Notes under the pieces: model-generated | What the model was told of the DNA's origin: nothing | The model's input: only the letters and a program-made list of their open reading frames with translations | Databases searched by the model: none | NCBI RefSeq assembly: GCF_014200435.1 | Contig: NZ_JACHBR010000001.1 | Coordinates: 3,813,501-3,877,500 of the forward strand | Length of the DNA stretch: 64,000 nt | Reading direction: 5' to 3' | Source of the DNA: Sphaerisporangium krabiense | GTDB taxonomy: Bacteria > Actinomycetota > Actinomycetes > Streptosporangiales > Streptosporangiaceae | Program-made: the position numbers and the translations under genes | Part shown: piece after piece, positions 32,901-41,689 of the stretch | How positions within the stretch are numbered: position 1 is the stretch's first letter | Layout of the letters: each line of letters opens with the position of its first letter

Positions 32901-35900
32901 CGAACGCTTCCATCGGGATTGATCGATCGGTACTCCTACGACTCGCTCGGACGCGTCGTGACATCGACGGAGGTTTCCACGGCATTCCCGGCCGGAGTCA
33001 CCACGACGTTCGCATATGACGGATTGGGTAGGTTGACGTCCCGCACCGGTGCCGCCGCACGGAACACCGTGACCGACGTCGTACACACCCCTCAGGCTCG
33101 TTACACCTACGACGCCGACGGTAACGCGCTGACCGACTCCGTGGTCGATCTGACCGGTGGCGATCCAGAGCGAAAGATCAGCTACACCTACGACGCTTAT
33201 GGGCGTGTGGAGACCGCGACCGGTCCCGAAGGCAACGTGGTGCGGTATGCGTGGGACCACACCGGAGCGCGGACCAGTGTCACCGATGAATTGGGCACGG
33301 TCTTCAACTACGCCTACACCGAACGCGGGGAGATGGCGTCGCGCACGATCAAGAACTGGACGGGCAGTCCGGTGTCGCCGCAGGCGCCGCAGGATGTGGT
33401 GCTGGAGTCGTATGCCTATGACCCTGAAGGGCGACTGGCGACTTACACCGACGTGATGGGACGTAAGCTCAGCTTCACTTACTACGGCGACGACCGGCTG
33501 TCCACCCTCGTGGGAGACGATGTACGCCTCAACGGTGCGACCACGCCCAGGGATGTGGTGCTGGAGTCCGACGAGTACGACGCGGCAGGCTATCTGACCC
33601 GGCAGGTCAGAGGAGGCGGCAAGGCCAGAATCGACTGGGTGTACGACGCGGCCGGGCGTGTCACGTCGGAGACCTTCGATCCGGCAGGGCTCAACCGCAA
33701 GTCGGTGTACAGCTACGACGCCAACGCCAACGTCACCAAAGTTCTCTCGACGGGCGCGGGTACTACACGGTCGGAGAGGGTGGATTTCACCTACAACGCC
33801 TCCGACGACGTCATCCAGCGTACCGTCGAGAACGGCACCCAAGATCTGACGACCACCTGGACCGTGGACGACCGTGGCCTAGTCACGGCGGTCACCGACC
33901 CGCGCGGCAACGTGGCCGGAGCGACCCCGGCCGACTTCACCAGTGATTTCACCTACGACGTCGCCGGGCGGCTCACCGAGGAGAAGGCTCCGCCGGTCAT
34001 CGTCGAGAAGGCCGGAACGGCCACGACCTCACGGCCGACGGCCAAGTACGGGTACGACAGCGCCGGACGGCAGACGCATGTGGTCGACGCCGAAGGCCGC
34101 GCGGCAACGGCGGCTTACGACAAGGTGGGACGCCTGAGCTCGGTCTCGGATACTCCCTACACGCCTCCGGGCGGCGCCTCGATCACACCGCAGGTCACCT
34201 ACGGTTACGATGCCGCCGGACGGCTGACGGGGTTCACCGACCAGCGTGGCTCGGTCTGGACAAGCGAATATGACGCGCTGGGGCGACAGGTGCGCGTGAC
34301 CGACCCGCCGTCCGCCGCTGGTGCACAGGTCGGCAAAACGGTCTACGAGTATGACCTGGCCGGTGAGGTGCTGGCCGTAGTGGAGCCCACCGGTGCCCGG
34401 GTCGAGATGACATATGACGACCTCGGCCGGGCGATCACGTCAACAGAGGTCGAGAGAATGCCGACCACGGCGGCCTACGTCACCAAGTATGAGTACGACG
34501 ACGATGACAATCCAACCCGGGAGGTCCTGCCGGGTAATAAGAGCACCTATTTCGATGTGAACGCGGCAGGTGAGGTCACGAAGGTGACCGATCCTCTGGG
34601 GAAATTCTCGACGTTCACCTACGACCTGGCCGGGCGGACGGTGCAGGTTAAAGATCCCCTCGGAAACGTCACCACGGCTGAGTACGACCTCGCCGGGCGA
34701 CAGGTCGCGGCCAAGGATCTCGACGGTACCGGGACGCTGTTGCGCACCTTCGGCTTCGATCACGACCCGGTGGGCAACCTGGTCACCGAGACCTCCCCCG
34801 AGGGATTCGTGACCAGCAGGGAGTACGACCCTACCGGCCTCCTGACCAAGCTGATCGAACCCGTGTCGGCCGGTGAGTCGATCACCACGACGTTCGGCTA
34901 CGACGCTACCGGGGCGATGACCCGCTCCACTGACGGCCGCGGGAACACCGTCCATACCACCTACAACAGCCTGGGATTGATCGAGGCGGTCACCGAACCG
35001 GCCACCAGCGCCCATCCTGATGCCGCGGACCGTACCTGGACGAACGTCTACGACGCGGCGGGCAACACCGTCTCGGTTCGCCAGCCCGGTGGAGTGAGGA
35101 ACGACGTTGAGTACGACGCCTTGGGGAGGGTGGTACGGGAGAGCGGATCCGGCGCGCCGGTCGCCACGCCGGACCGTACCTACGGCTACGACCTGGCCGG
35201 ACGCCTGACCGCGATCGGCGACTACAGCCTGGAGTACAACGATCGCGACCTCCTGACCAAGGTCTCCAAGCCAACAGGGCAGGTCGCCGCGTTCTCGTAC
35301 GACGCACTGGGAAACCCCACCCAGCGCGCCGACACCTCCGGCACCGCCAACTTCACCTGGGACGACGCGAGCCGCTTGAAAACCGCGGCGGACCCGGTGT
35401 CCGGTCGTGGCTTCACCTACGGTTACGACGACGCCGGCCGCCTCACATCCCTGGTCTCCGCCACGCCGACCACGGCGCAGGAGTTCACCTACGACGCGCT
35501 CGACCGTCTCAAGAGCCATGTGTTGAAGAACGGGACCGGCACACAGCTCGCCAAGGTCGCCTACGGATGGGACAAGGACGACCGTCTGGTCTCCAAGACA
35601 ACCGAAGGCACCGCCGGCGCGGGCGTCAACACCTACGGATACGACCAGGCCGGACGGCTGACGAGCTGGACCGCACCTGGCGGTGCCACGACCACCTACA
35701 CCTGGGACAAGGCCGGTAACCGCACAAACGCCGGCAACAAGACCTTCACCTACGACGAGCGCAACCGTCTCATCACCGGCGACGGCACCACCTACGCCTA
35801 CAGCCCCCGAGGCACGGTGACCAGCGAGACCACTGGCGGTGTCACCCGAACCCTCGTCTTCGACGCCTTCGACCGGCTCGTCAACGATGGGGACACTAGC

Positions 35901-38111
35901 TACGGCTACGACGCGCTTGGCCGACTCACCTCCAGGACGAAGGGCGGAACCGAGCAGCGGTTCGTCTACTCGGGCCTTAGCAATGACATGGTCGCGGTCA
36001 CCGACGCCGTTGGCGCCGTCCAGGCCAAATACGGCCGCGACCCGTTCGGCAACCTGCTCAGCCTGCAGGAAGGCGGCCAATCACTGGGCGTCATGGCCGA
36101 CCTGCACGGTGATGTGGTCGCCACCTTCTCCGGCACCGCCCTGGTCGACTCGACCGCCTATAGTCCCTTCGGCGAGGTCACTCAGCGCACCGGGACCGCT
36201 CGCTCCCTGGGATACCAAGGGGAGTGGACCGACCCTGACACCGGCAAGGTCAATATGCATGCCCGCTGGTACCAGCCAGGAACCGGCGGCTTCGCCTCCC
36301 GCGACGACTGGAACCTTTCCCCGGACTCGTCTATCCGCATGAACCGCTACACATACGTGGAAGGCGACCCCCTGGGTGGCGACGATCCCAGTGGGCACAA
36401 AAAGCGCGACAAGCCATACACAAGACAGAATATTCCCCCGCCCTGCCAACGTTCTAAAGTGGAGTGCGAAGTTATTGAGGAGGTGAACAAAGTCTATCGC
36501 GAGAATGAGTGCCGCTTTGCCAAAATGTGGGGAGGAGGAGGCGGATGTGGTGCCGGAGGAAGTGGTGGAGGTAGCAGCAAAAAGGGTGGTAAGCATCGTA
36601 CGAAGAAGTTTAACAAGAAGGGGCAGAATGGTAAGAGTGGCGGTGGTGGCCAGTCCAGCAGACGGCACACAAAAGACGACGCTGATGCCATTACCGATGA
36701 GAAAAAGCAGATGCGGGATGGCCGCAAGCCTTCCACGCGTGACACCACGAAACCCCCCAAGAGGGACAAGGACAAGGGGAAGGGCAGAGGCGGCAAGGGG
36801 AACAAGGGGGGCGGCAACGGGTCCAAGTCCAACCCCAACACCGTCAAGAACCCGCCGGCGAAGAAGCCCCCTGCAGGTAAGTGCCCTAGCACCAAGTGCA
36901 CGAAGAACAACAAGAAGGCTGAAGAAGATACAAGGAAGCTCGGAGAGTTCTGCTCCAAGCGCGGCAACGCCTCTAAGCCGCAGTGTCGGGGCAACGCCAA
37001 CCACGAGTACGGCGGCGGCCAGCCGCCGCGTAAGACCAAAGAAGAGACGTACGACCCGAAGAACCTTCCCGACCTGTGCAAGACGGCGGCCTGCCGCGAG
37101 AGCGTGACACCCGTCACCTCCCCCAACGGCTCACGGGACCGGCGGGACACGCCCGACGACATTCCCAACGACGTCGTGGAACCACGCCGTGACACCCCGT
37201 CCGACCTGGTCAACGACATCGTGCACGACGCGGCCCCCGATCTGCCGCCGTCGATCCCCCCGGGAATGAACGGAAGCAACTGCGGACCCAACAGTTTCGT
37301 CGCCGGCACGCCCGTCCTCATGGCGGACGGCACCGCGAAGCCCATCGAGACGGTTAAGGTCGGGGACCAGGTCCTGGCCACCGACCCTCAGCGCGGCGTG
37401 ACCGAGGCCAAGCCGGTCGTCACACTTATCACCGGTGACGGCACCAAGCGCCTGGTGCGTGTCACCATCGACATCGACGGCGACCGCGGCACCGCCACGG
37501 ACACTCTGACTGCCACCGACGGCCACCCCTTCTGGCTGCCACAACTCCGCAAGTGGCTGACCGCCGGCGAACTCAAGCCCGGCATGTGGCTCCGAACCAG
37601 CGCCGGCACCTGGGTCCAGGTCACCGCCGTCAGGATCTTCGTCATCCATCAGCGCGTCCACAACCTCACTGTGGACGGCCTGCACACCTACCATGTTTTA
37701 GCAGGCGACCAAGCGGTTCTGGTCCATAACGCTGGACCTGGAGATGAAGTTGATGTATATCGCGTGGAAGAAAGAGATGGCGGACGCATAAATATCGGGG
37801 CCGATGGTAGCGTTCAAATTGACAAGGATAGGGGTATGCTGCACGTCTTCTTCAACAACGAAGAAGACGCCCGAAATTATCTACGGAATAGCCGTTCGGG
37901 AGCGGTGATTAAGAAGTTCAGTGTATCCCGCGACTTCTATGATAACGTAGTCGGTTCGGCGGTGCGGGAGCGTGATGCGAGAAAGAAGGAGAATCGAGGC
38001 CTTCCTCAGCACGTGCATGCACGTCGAGACGAAGCCGCTTATGGAATCCCTGCCGGATGGCTGGATGATTTTGAGTCCAGCGTCACAGATGGGTCGGGAG
38101 GATATTGTTGA
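29901..38111 (+). CDS. Giant secreted RHS/YD-repeat polymorphic toxin with Hint domain
   Basis: A 2,736-residue protein. Domain order: basic N-terminus and hydrophobic export segment (1-40); a small aromatic Cys-bounded module (about 142-193; YTVVVYQDKKWRA) like a carbohydrate-binding module; an RHS N-terminal region; a LamG/concanavalin-like domain (about 526-754); a long YD-repeat barrel; and the RHS core YSPFGEVTQRTG...RYTYVEGDPLGGDDPSG (about 2087-2165). A Gly/Lys-rich linker (about 2167-2464) leads to a Hint domain (2465-2610) with Ser2465 at its start and HN at its end (VLVHN). The last 126 residues (DEVDVYRVEERDGG to the C-terminus) are the presumed toxin, not recognised. ATG 29901 has GGAGG upstream. 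The 3' end has lower G+C. Confidence 0.88.
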   Translation: MRRFFARARRRWHPIGFGLLLVGAIPGLLSLDVTPVSAGSAEAAQVVLETPRQMSGSAAGLTHTVDTSATQPRESDPEDLRSTGPIGVKPVPKGALPRDDRRYRSTTVSKPGKSAGEFSRTSMGSGVARAERSQRMALASSCDGYANYSSSRSYTQYTVVVYQDKKWRATRAVPSGNTPSTSSTYWEFWGNCSDPMRPPTIVDAAPEDQITVDSLTPLLMAYARSNNGTYAIDYSFTVCRNAVMADPGCVSSGYLPEEANRWRVPSGFLAWGKQYWWRVTAKDRFDDSTTAKTQTFVVGIRQPVLTSQLSAHGVNGQEFHQLAGNYTTTFTDASVPTAGPPLSVVRSYNSMDPRNDGIFGAGWSTRWDMKASLETAADISTLLVTYPDGRQVRFAAKGDGTFQPPAGIHATLAAVPGGGWRLMDKSSTSYLFDAQGRLTRVTDSRNRVQTLSYGADGKLLAATGMGGRSLHFAWNGTHVASVSTDPVNGTALTWTYTYEGNKLTAVCSPVQQPNCVSYAYGTGSQYRSTVLDSDPYGYWRLGESSGTWAADLGWGAGNAQYDGVTLGGAGALAGTADTSASLNGGHLQLPANALPRLGDDLSFEAWFKTTQSGVLLSATYITEEPILYVGIDGKLRAQVELTIDPETEDVVRSPITTSVPVNNGQWRHVVVTSTMNSTKLYLDGVLAGTLPSGGQTFWRELASVGNGMVITGAWPSTPSSSSWAFSFPFRGSLDEVALYDKPLTPTEVQAHYQARIEVPHKLTRITLPSGRVWAENVYESATDRLKTHTDQHGGTWQLGAPAYNADTGISRVTVTDPHNGTLTYDHDAWRGYRLVRSADQRDEDTYYLYDTGGYLSSVIDRNSNSTEMFHDERGNLIGQKTCRTSGSCQTEHFAYYVNTSDVFDPRNDQLLAHRDARSSSATDDTYATKWEYNTYGDLTKETGPATPDFPNGRSLTYAYTDGTEPAAGGGTTPAGLLKWEKDAKSNETSYKYTAAGDRAERTLPSGLIDRYSYDSLGRVVTSTEVSTAFPAGVTTTFAYDGLGRLTSRTGAAARNTVTDVVHTPQARYTYDADGNALTDSVVDLTGGDPERKISYTYDAYGRVETATGPEGNVVRYAWDHTGARTSVTDELGTVFNYAYTERGEMASRTIKNWTGSPVSPQAPQDVVLESYAYDPEGRLATYTDVMGRKLSFTYYGDDRLSTLVGDDVRLNGATTPRDVVLESDEYDAAGYLTRQVRGGGKARIDWVYDAAGRVTSETFDPAGLNRKSVYSYDANANVTKVLSTGAGTTRSERVDFTYNASDDVIQRTVENGTQDLTTTWTVDDRGLVTAVTDPRGNVAGATPADFTSDFTYDVAGRLTEEKAPPVIVEKAGTATTSRPTAKYGYDSAGRQTHVVDAEGRAATAAYDKVGRLSSVSDTPYTPPGGASITPQVTYGYDAAGRLTGFTDQRGSVWTSEYDALGRQVRVTDPPSAAGAQVGKTVYEYDLAGEVLAVVEPTGARVEMTYDDLGRAITSTEVERMPTTAAYVTKYEYDDDDNPTREVLPGNKSTYFDVNAAGEVTKVTDPLGKFSTFTYDLAGRTVQVKDPLGNVTTAEYDLAGRQVAAKDLDGTGTLLRTFGFDHDPVGNLVTETSPEGFVTSREYDPTGLLTKLIEPVSAGESITTTFGYDATGAMTRSTDGRGNTVHTTYNSLGLIEAVTEPATSAHPDAADRTWTNVYDAAGNTVSVRQPGGVRNDVEYDALGRVVRESGSGAPVATPDRTYGYDLAGRLTAIGDYSLEYNDRDLLTKVSKPTGQVAAFSYDALGNPTQRADTSGTANFTWDDASRLKTAADPVSGRGFTYGYDDAGRLTSLVSATPTTAQEFTYDALDRLKSHVLKNGTGTQLAKVAYGWDKDDRLVSKTTEGTAGAGVNTYGYDQAGRLTSWTAPGGATTTYTWDKAGNRTNAGNKTFTYDERNRLITGDGTTYAYSPRGTVTSETTGGVTRTLVFDAFDRLVNDGDTSYGYDALGRLTSRTKGGTEQRFVYSGLSNDMVAVTDAVGAVQAKYGRDPFGNLLSLQEGGQSLGVMADLHGDVVATFSGTALVDSTAYSPFGEVTQRTGTARSLGYQGEWTDPDTGKVNMHARWYQPGTGGFASRDDWNLSPDSSIRMNRYTYVEGDPLGGDDPSGHKKRDKPYTRQNIPPPCQRSKVECEVIEEVNKVYRENECRFAKMWGGGGGCGAGGSGGGSSKKGGKHRTKKFNKKGQNGKSGGGGQSSRRHTKDDADAITDEKKQMRDGRKPSTRDTTKPPKRDKDKGKGRGGKGNKGGGNGSKSNPNTVKNPPAKKPPAGKCPSTKCTKNNKKAEEDTRKLGEFCSKRGNASKPQCRGNANHEYGGGQPPRKTKEETYDPKNLPDLCKTAACRESVTPVTSPNGSRDRRDTPDDIPNDVVEPRRDTPSDLVNDIVHDAAPDLPPSIPPGMNGSNCGPNSFVAGTPVLMADGTAKPIETVKVGDQVLATDPQRGVTEAKPVVTLITGDGTKRLVRVTIDIDGDRGTATDTLTATDGHPFWLPQLRKWLTAGELKPGMWLRTSAGTWVQVTAVRIFVIHQRVHNLTVDGLHTYHVLAGDQAVLVHNAGPGDEVDVYRVEERDGGRINIGADGSVQIDKDRGMLHVFFNNEEDARNYLRNSRSGAVIKKFSVSRDFYDNVVGSAVRERDARKKENRGLPQHVHARRDEAAYGIPAGWLDDFESSVTDGSGGYC

Positions 38112-38635
38112 TAGCAGGGCTTGATAGGGAGATTTTGAGAATCACGAGAGGGCCGGGTAAGGCCGATATCGTTCGGAACCCACTTCTGGCTTGCTTGAGG
38201 GTAGAATCCGCAGATATTTCAGCAGAGGTCGTAGCGGATCGCACGATAGAAGCACTGAATGCTGTATGTAGCATCGCGTTGCGCGTGGAATCCATAAATG
38301 AGTCCCATGGCGGTGAGATGCCGGCCTGGCTTCGGGCCGCTTCTGCACCGTCCGGGCCCGAGAATGAAGTGCATGACACTCGAGATGTCGAAGGTGAGGT
38401 ATGGGGACTGGATGAATGGATGCCTTGGTTTGATACCGAACCCGGAGTTCGGCCATGGCGATGGTGGGGGTTTTCCATTAAGGGCTCGAGTGTAGTTGAA
38501 TTTTGGATAGAAGTCGATGGATTTCCTGTGCCTGTCGGAGCACTGAGATCTTTGCTGTATGCGGCAGGGGCGGATCGTGTTGGCGATCTAGAGCCAAGGA
38601 GCGTTAGTGAATGGCTGGCGGGGGAGGTAGAGTAG
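38108..38635 (+). CDS. Candidate immunity protein coupled to the RHS toxin
   Basis: A 175-residue protein of no recognised family with no signal peptide, so cytoplasmic. Visible features are a Trp-rich segment EVWGLDEWMPWFDTEPG followed by RPWRWWGFSI, and a C-terminal acidic tail. TTG 38108 gives a TTGA overlap with the RHS stop codon; GGGAGG at 38095-38100 is well placed for it, and TTG 38105 is an alternative. Small genes directly after polymorphic toxins usually encode immunity proteins, and the coupling and shared low G+C support that role. This is inference from position only. Confidence 0.65.
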   Translation: MIAGLDREILRITRGPGKADIVRNPLLACLRVESADISAEVVADRTIEALNAVCSIALRVESINESHGGEMPAWLRAASAPSGPENEVHDTRDVEGEVWGLDEWMPWFDTEPGVRPWRWWGFSIKGSSVVEFWIEVDGFPVPVGALRSLLYAAGADRVGDLEPRSVSEWLAGEVE

Positions 38636-38953
38636 ATGCAATGACCTTAATGGTTCCGATAGTTGTCCGTTGGCCTCCGGCGGGTAATATATCCCTTTTT
38701 TTCAAGGAAGCCGCCGCTATGTCCAGGGCATAGTCCAGCAGGAGCGAGGCGCAGGAGTTTCTTCCTCAAGCTCGGCTGCGCGCTCATCTGTTGGAAACGC
38801 CTCAGCTCATTGCGTTAGCAACGCTAAGAGGTTGGCGTCTATGTCACAGCGGATCTGGTTGGCAAGTTTGACTGCGCCGGTGCAGGCGGCCGACCGCCCG
38901 GCAGGCGATTGGAGGGCAACTGCTTCTGTGGCACAGTCTGGTGACTGGGTACT
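38636..38953. other. 318-bp gene-free region after the immunity gene
   Basis: No supported gene on either strand. A short plus-strand frame around 38740-38870 reads like a coding remnant (LRAHLLETPQLIALATLRGW) but has no proper start or family match. It may be debris of an older toxin or immunity cassette (speculative). Confidence 0.4.
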
Positions 38954-39364
38954 TCAGTAATGTAGTGGAAGCCATTTTAAATTCTTGTCTATCAGATTTC
39001 GGGGGCCACGGAAGGCCACGCCTACCAGAAGCAGGTTGTGAGGATCGGAGGCTTGGACGGTGGCGCGGTTGGCGGTGTCGTGGGCTGTCTTGAACATGGC
39101 TTCTATGTAGAGGGCTGTGGGGATCTTTCGGGTTAGGGCTTGGGCGTGGGTGCGGGTCAAGGCTTCGGGGGTGGCGGAGTAGATGAGGACGGGCTGGCGG
39201 AACATAGGGAGGTAGGTGTTGTCGTCGGCGTCCTTGTAGGGCTCGCCGATGATGTCTTCGGTGGCTGCGGCTATGGCGCTGGCCAGGAAGGCCGTCACGT
39301 TCAGCTTCTGCCAGGTTGCCAGGTCCTCTCGGACGATGATGGCGATCTTGGTGTCGAAACGCAT
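38954..39364 (-). CDS. DUF2000-family protein
   Basis: A 136-residue protein matching the DUF2000 family (PF09391 as remembered). It begins MRFDTKIAIIVREDLATWQKLN and continues VTAFLASAIAA, IGEPYKDADDNTYLPM, QPVLIYSA and NLLLVGVAFRGPRNLIDKNLK. The molecular function of the family is unknown; the fold resembles peptidyl-tRNA hydrolase II-like proteins. ATG 39364 is chosen because upstream codons are Pro/Arg-rich non-family sequence. It is divergent from a damaged AraC-type regulator gene 192 bp away, which probably once controlled it. Confidence 0.85.
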   Translation of the reverse strand: MRFDTKIAIIVREDLATWQKLNVTAFLASAIAAATEDIIGEPYKDADDNTYLPMFRQPVLIYSATPEALTRTHAQALTRKIPTALYIEAMFKTAHDTANRATVQASDPHNLLLVGVAFRGPRNLIDKNLKWLPLHY

Positions 39365-39556
39365 GAGGGCAGCGTGTCGCCGCGGGCGGGGGACGGTCTT
39401 GTACGGAGGTGCGCGGGGCGGTGCATCCTCGGGCGCCCTCCTTCGTGAGCTTGCTCGGGGGACTCGTCCGCGTCCTGTTTCCTGCGCGCCCGAGTCGGTC
39501 TTATCCCTGTTGTCTGCTCGTTCGGGTTGGCCGTGCGGCGTGAGCACAATGGGGTG

Positions 39557-40389
39557 ATGGGGGACTGGGCTCGGTACTGGCGGGCGGGGGATCGGGCGGT
39601 GGAGGTGATGCATGCGCATTTTGAGCGGCATGTTTATCACCGGCACAGTCATGAGACGTACTCGTTCGGGGTCACCGAGGAGGGGGCGCAGAGTTTCACG
39701 TGCCGGGGGGCGGCGTATACGAGTGCGGCCGGCATGGTGATGGTGTTCAATCGGACGATCCGCATGACGGGCATGCGACGGATGAGGCCGGGTTCACCTA
39801 TCGGATGGTGCATATCGGGCCTGAGCTGGTGGCCAACGTTTTGGGGGAGGCCGCGGGGCGGCGGGTCGGGTTGCCGTTGTTCACCGAGCCGGTGATGGCG
39901 GTGCCGGGGATGGCGCGGAGGCTGCGGCTGTTGCATCAGGCGTTGGTGGGCGGGGACGTGTCGGCGTTGCGGCGGGATGAGTTGCTGGACGGCGTGGTGG
40001 CGGGGATGGCGCGGCGCGCGCGGGTCCAGAGATGTCGCGTGGAAGATGGGTTCCGCGGGGAGGCTGATGCCGGGGCGGCGCGGGTTGTTCGAGAACTGGT
40101 GCATTACTCGCAGGAGCAGGATGTCTCCGCGGGTGACCTGGCCGCGGCGGTGGGGCGTAGTCGGTTCGCGGTGTATCGGTCGTTTCGGGCTGCTTATGGG
40201 ATGGCGCCGAGTGACTATCAGCGGCAGGTTCGGTTGCGGGAGGCGCGGCGGTTGCTGGTGCAGGGGAGGCCGCTCGCGGAGGTGGCCGTTGAGACGGGGT
40301 TCACCGATCAGAGTCATCTGACCCGGTGGTTCACTCGGTATTTCGGTGTGACCCCTGGCGTCTACCGCCGTGCCGCTGCTTCTCCTTGA
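39557..40389 (+). pseudogene. AraC-family regulator interrupted by a single-base deletion
   Basis: Two overlapping frames together encode one AraC regulator. The first (from ATG 39557) gives the cupin-like sensor start MGDWARYWRAGDRAVEVMHA through SAAGMVMVFN. Near 39751 the frame must shift to continue DDPHDGHATDEAGFTYRMVHIGPELV. Inserting one C (AATCCGGAC for AATCGGAC) would restore the family sequence. The second frame then runs to the end with a normal double helix-turn-helix: VSAGDLAAAVGRSRFAVYRSF and LAEVAVETGFTDQSHLTRWF, then FGVTPGVYRR. Either the gene is recently broken or the base is a sequencing error. The DNA-binding part alone might be made from an internal start. Confidence 0.8.
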
Positions 40390-40486
40390 GTCCGCTCACG
40401 TGGTCGTTGCCGGTCTCAGTATTCTCTTCCCTCGTCCAGGCTGCCGGTCGGCCGCCGTGATAGGCGCCGGATTCGCCGTCCCGCGA

Positions 40487-40623
40487 CCCGCCGCGTCGGC
40501 GCCGGGACGAGCCCTCTCCTCAGCGGAGGCTGTGTCCCGTGCCCGATGACCCGCTGCGTCGGCGCGACGCTGAACTCTCTTATCGGTGGGCACGTCTCCG
40601 CATCTGACAACTCGCCGCGTCGG
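40487..40623. repeat. Three degenerate repeats with a period of about 62 bp
   Basis: CCCGCCGCGTCGG at 40487, CCCGCTGCGTCGG at 40550 and CTCGCCGCGTCGG at 40611 each head a degenerate unit of 61-63 bp in the gene-free stretch 40390-40725. No reading frame is convincing there. The stretch also provides the 3' flank of the L,D-transpeptidase gene. Confidence 0.45.
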
Positions 40624-40725
40624 GTTTGAGGCCAGACCCTCATCGGTGGGGTCATGTCTGCCCCGCTCTGCCCGCCTGCGCCGGTGCGGTGGTGGGCGTC
40701 GCGGGGGTGGGGCTGGTGGGGTCGG

Positions 40726-41562
40726 TTATTTGGTTATGACGATCATGGTGCCTATGGGGATCTTGCTGAGGGCTGTCAGGCCGGCGGGGGGGACTCGGAT
40801 GCAGCCGTGGCTTATCGCCTTGCCGAAGACGGATTTGTCGGGCCAGCCGTGGATGCCTATGGTGCCGGGGCCGCCGTCGTAGGTTTGGAGTTTCTCCGAG
40901 TGCATGCCGAGGGGGAGGATCACGGGGCTGTAGTCGACGTCCGAGGGGGAGAGGGTGGCGAGGAGGAAGGTGCGGCCGACGGGGGTGGGGGTGTCCTCGG
41001 TGCCGATGCCGACGGTCCAGGAGCCGTTCTCCTGGCCGTCCTTCAGGAGGGTCAGGCGGCGGGTGGTGAGGTTGATGTGCACCTGGTAGGGGCTGCGGGT
41101 CTGCTTCGTCTTGCCGTCACCGGTGTGGATCCAGCCGGTGGAGCCGTTGGGGCGGCTGGGGAGCAGCACGCGGACCCATTCGGGGCGTGACTCGATCACC
41201 GGCAGCCAGGTGGGGTCGTCCAGCTGGGTGGGGGGCAGCAGGCCGATCGCCGCGCCGCCGGGCTCGGCGTACACGATCTTGGACGTCGTCGGGTGGACGA
41301 GGAGGCCGTCCCCGGCGGCGTCGGGGCGCGGGTCGGGCTGGGCTTTGGGGATCTTCGTCCAGGTCGTCGAGCGGGGGAGCGCGGCGCGCTGGGCGGCCGT
41401 GAGCTTGACCGGGGCGGCGGGCGGGGCGGGCGGCGCCGCGGTGACCTCGCGGTCGACCTTCCTGTTGGTGAGGAACACGAGCAGGATGAGGCCGAGCAGG
41501 GCCGCGGCGGCGACGGCGATGATCGTGAAGATGGAGCGCGCGGATCGACGGCGAACGGACAT
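40726..41562 (-). CDS. L,D-transpeptidase (YkuD) with N-terminal membrane anchor
   Basis: A 278-residue cell-wall enzyme that forms 3-3 peptidoglycan cross-links or attaches proteins. The N-terminus is basic (MSVRRRSARS), then a membrane helix or signal anchor covers about 11-31. An Ala/Pro-rich spacer precedes an SH3-like region (about 85-145). The YkuD domain starts near YQVHINLTTRRLTLLKDG and contains IGIHGWP and the catalytic SHGCIRVP with Cys254. It lacks the long Ig-like domains of mycobacterial Ldt. It is downstream of the secreted His-rich gene on the same strand, separated by a terminator-like hairpin. Confidence 0.93.
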   Translation of the reverse strand: MSVRRRSARSIFTIIAVAAAALLGLILLVFLTNRKVDREVTAAPPAPPAAPVKLTAAQRAALPRSTTWTKIPKAQPDPRPDAAGDGLLVHPTTSKIVYAEPGGAAIGLLPPTQLDDPTWLPVIESRPEWVRVLLPSRPNGSTGWIHTGDGKTKQTRSPYQVHINLTTRRLTLLKDGQENGSWTVGIGTEDTPTPVGRTFLLATLSPSDVDYSPVILPLGMHSEKLQTYDGGPGTIGIHGWPDKSVFGKAISHGCIRVPPAGLTALSKIPIGTMIVITK

Positions 41563-41641
41563 GGGGACTCCCGGGAAGGCTGGCTCCTGTTGAGGTTCGG
41601 CGGCGGTTTCCGGAGTGGCCCGTGGCGTGGCGCGGGGGCTG

Positions 41642-41670
41642 GGGGCCCGCCCGTGGAGTGGGCGGGCCCC
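41642..41670 (-). terminator. Hairpin between the His-rich protein and L,D-transpeptidase genes
   Basis: Perfect 11-bp stem, GGGGCCCGCCC and GGGCGGGCCCC, with a 7-nt loop, 20 bp beyond the stop codon of the His-rich protein gene on the minus strand. Confidence 0.75.
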
Positions 41671-41689
41671 GGCGCCCGGTGCAGGTGGA

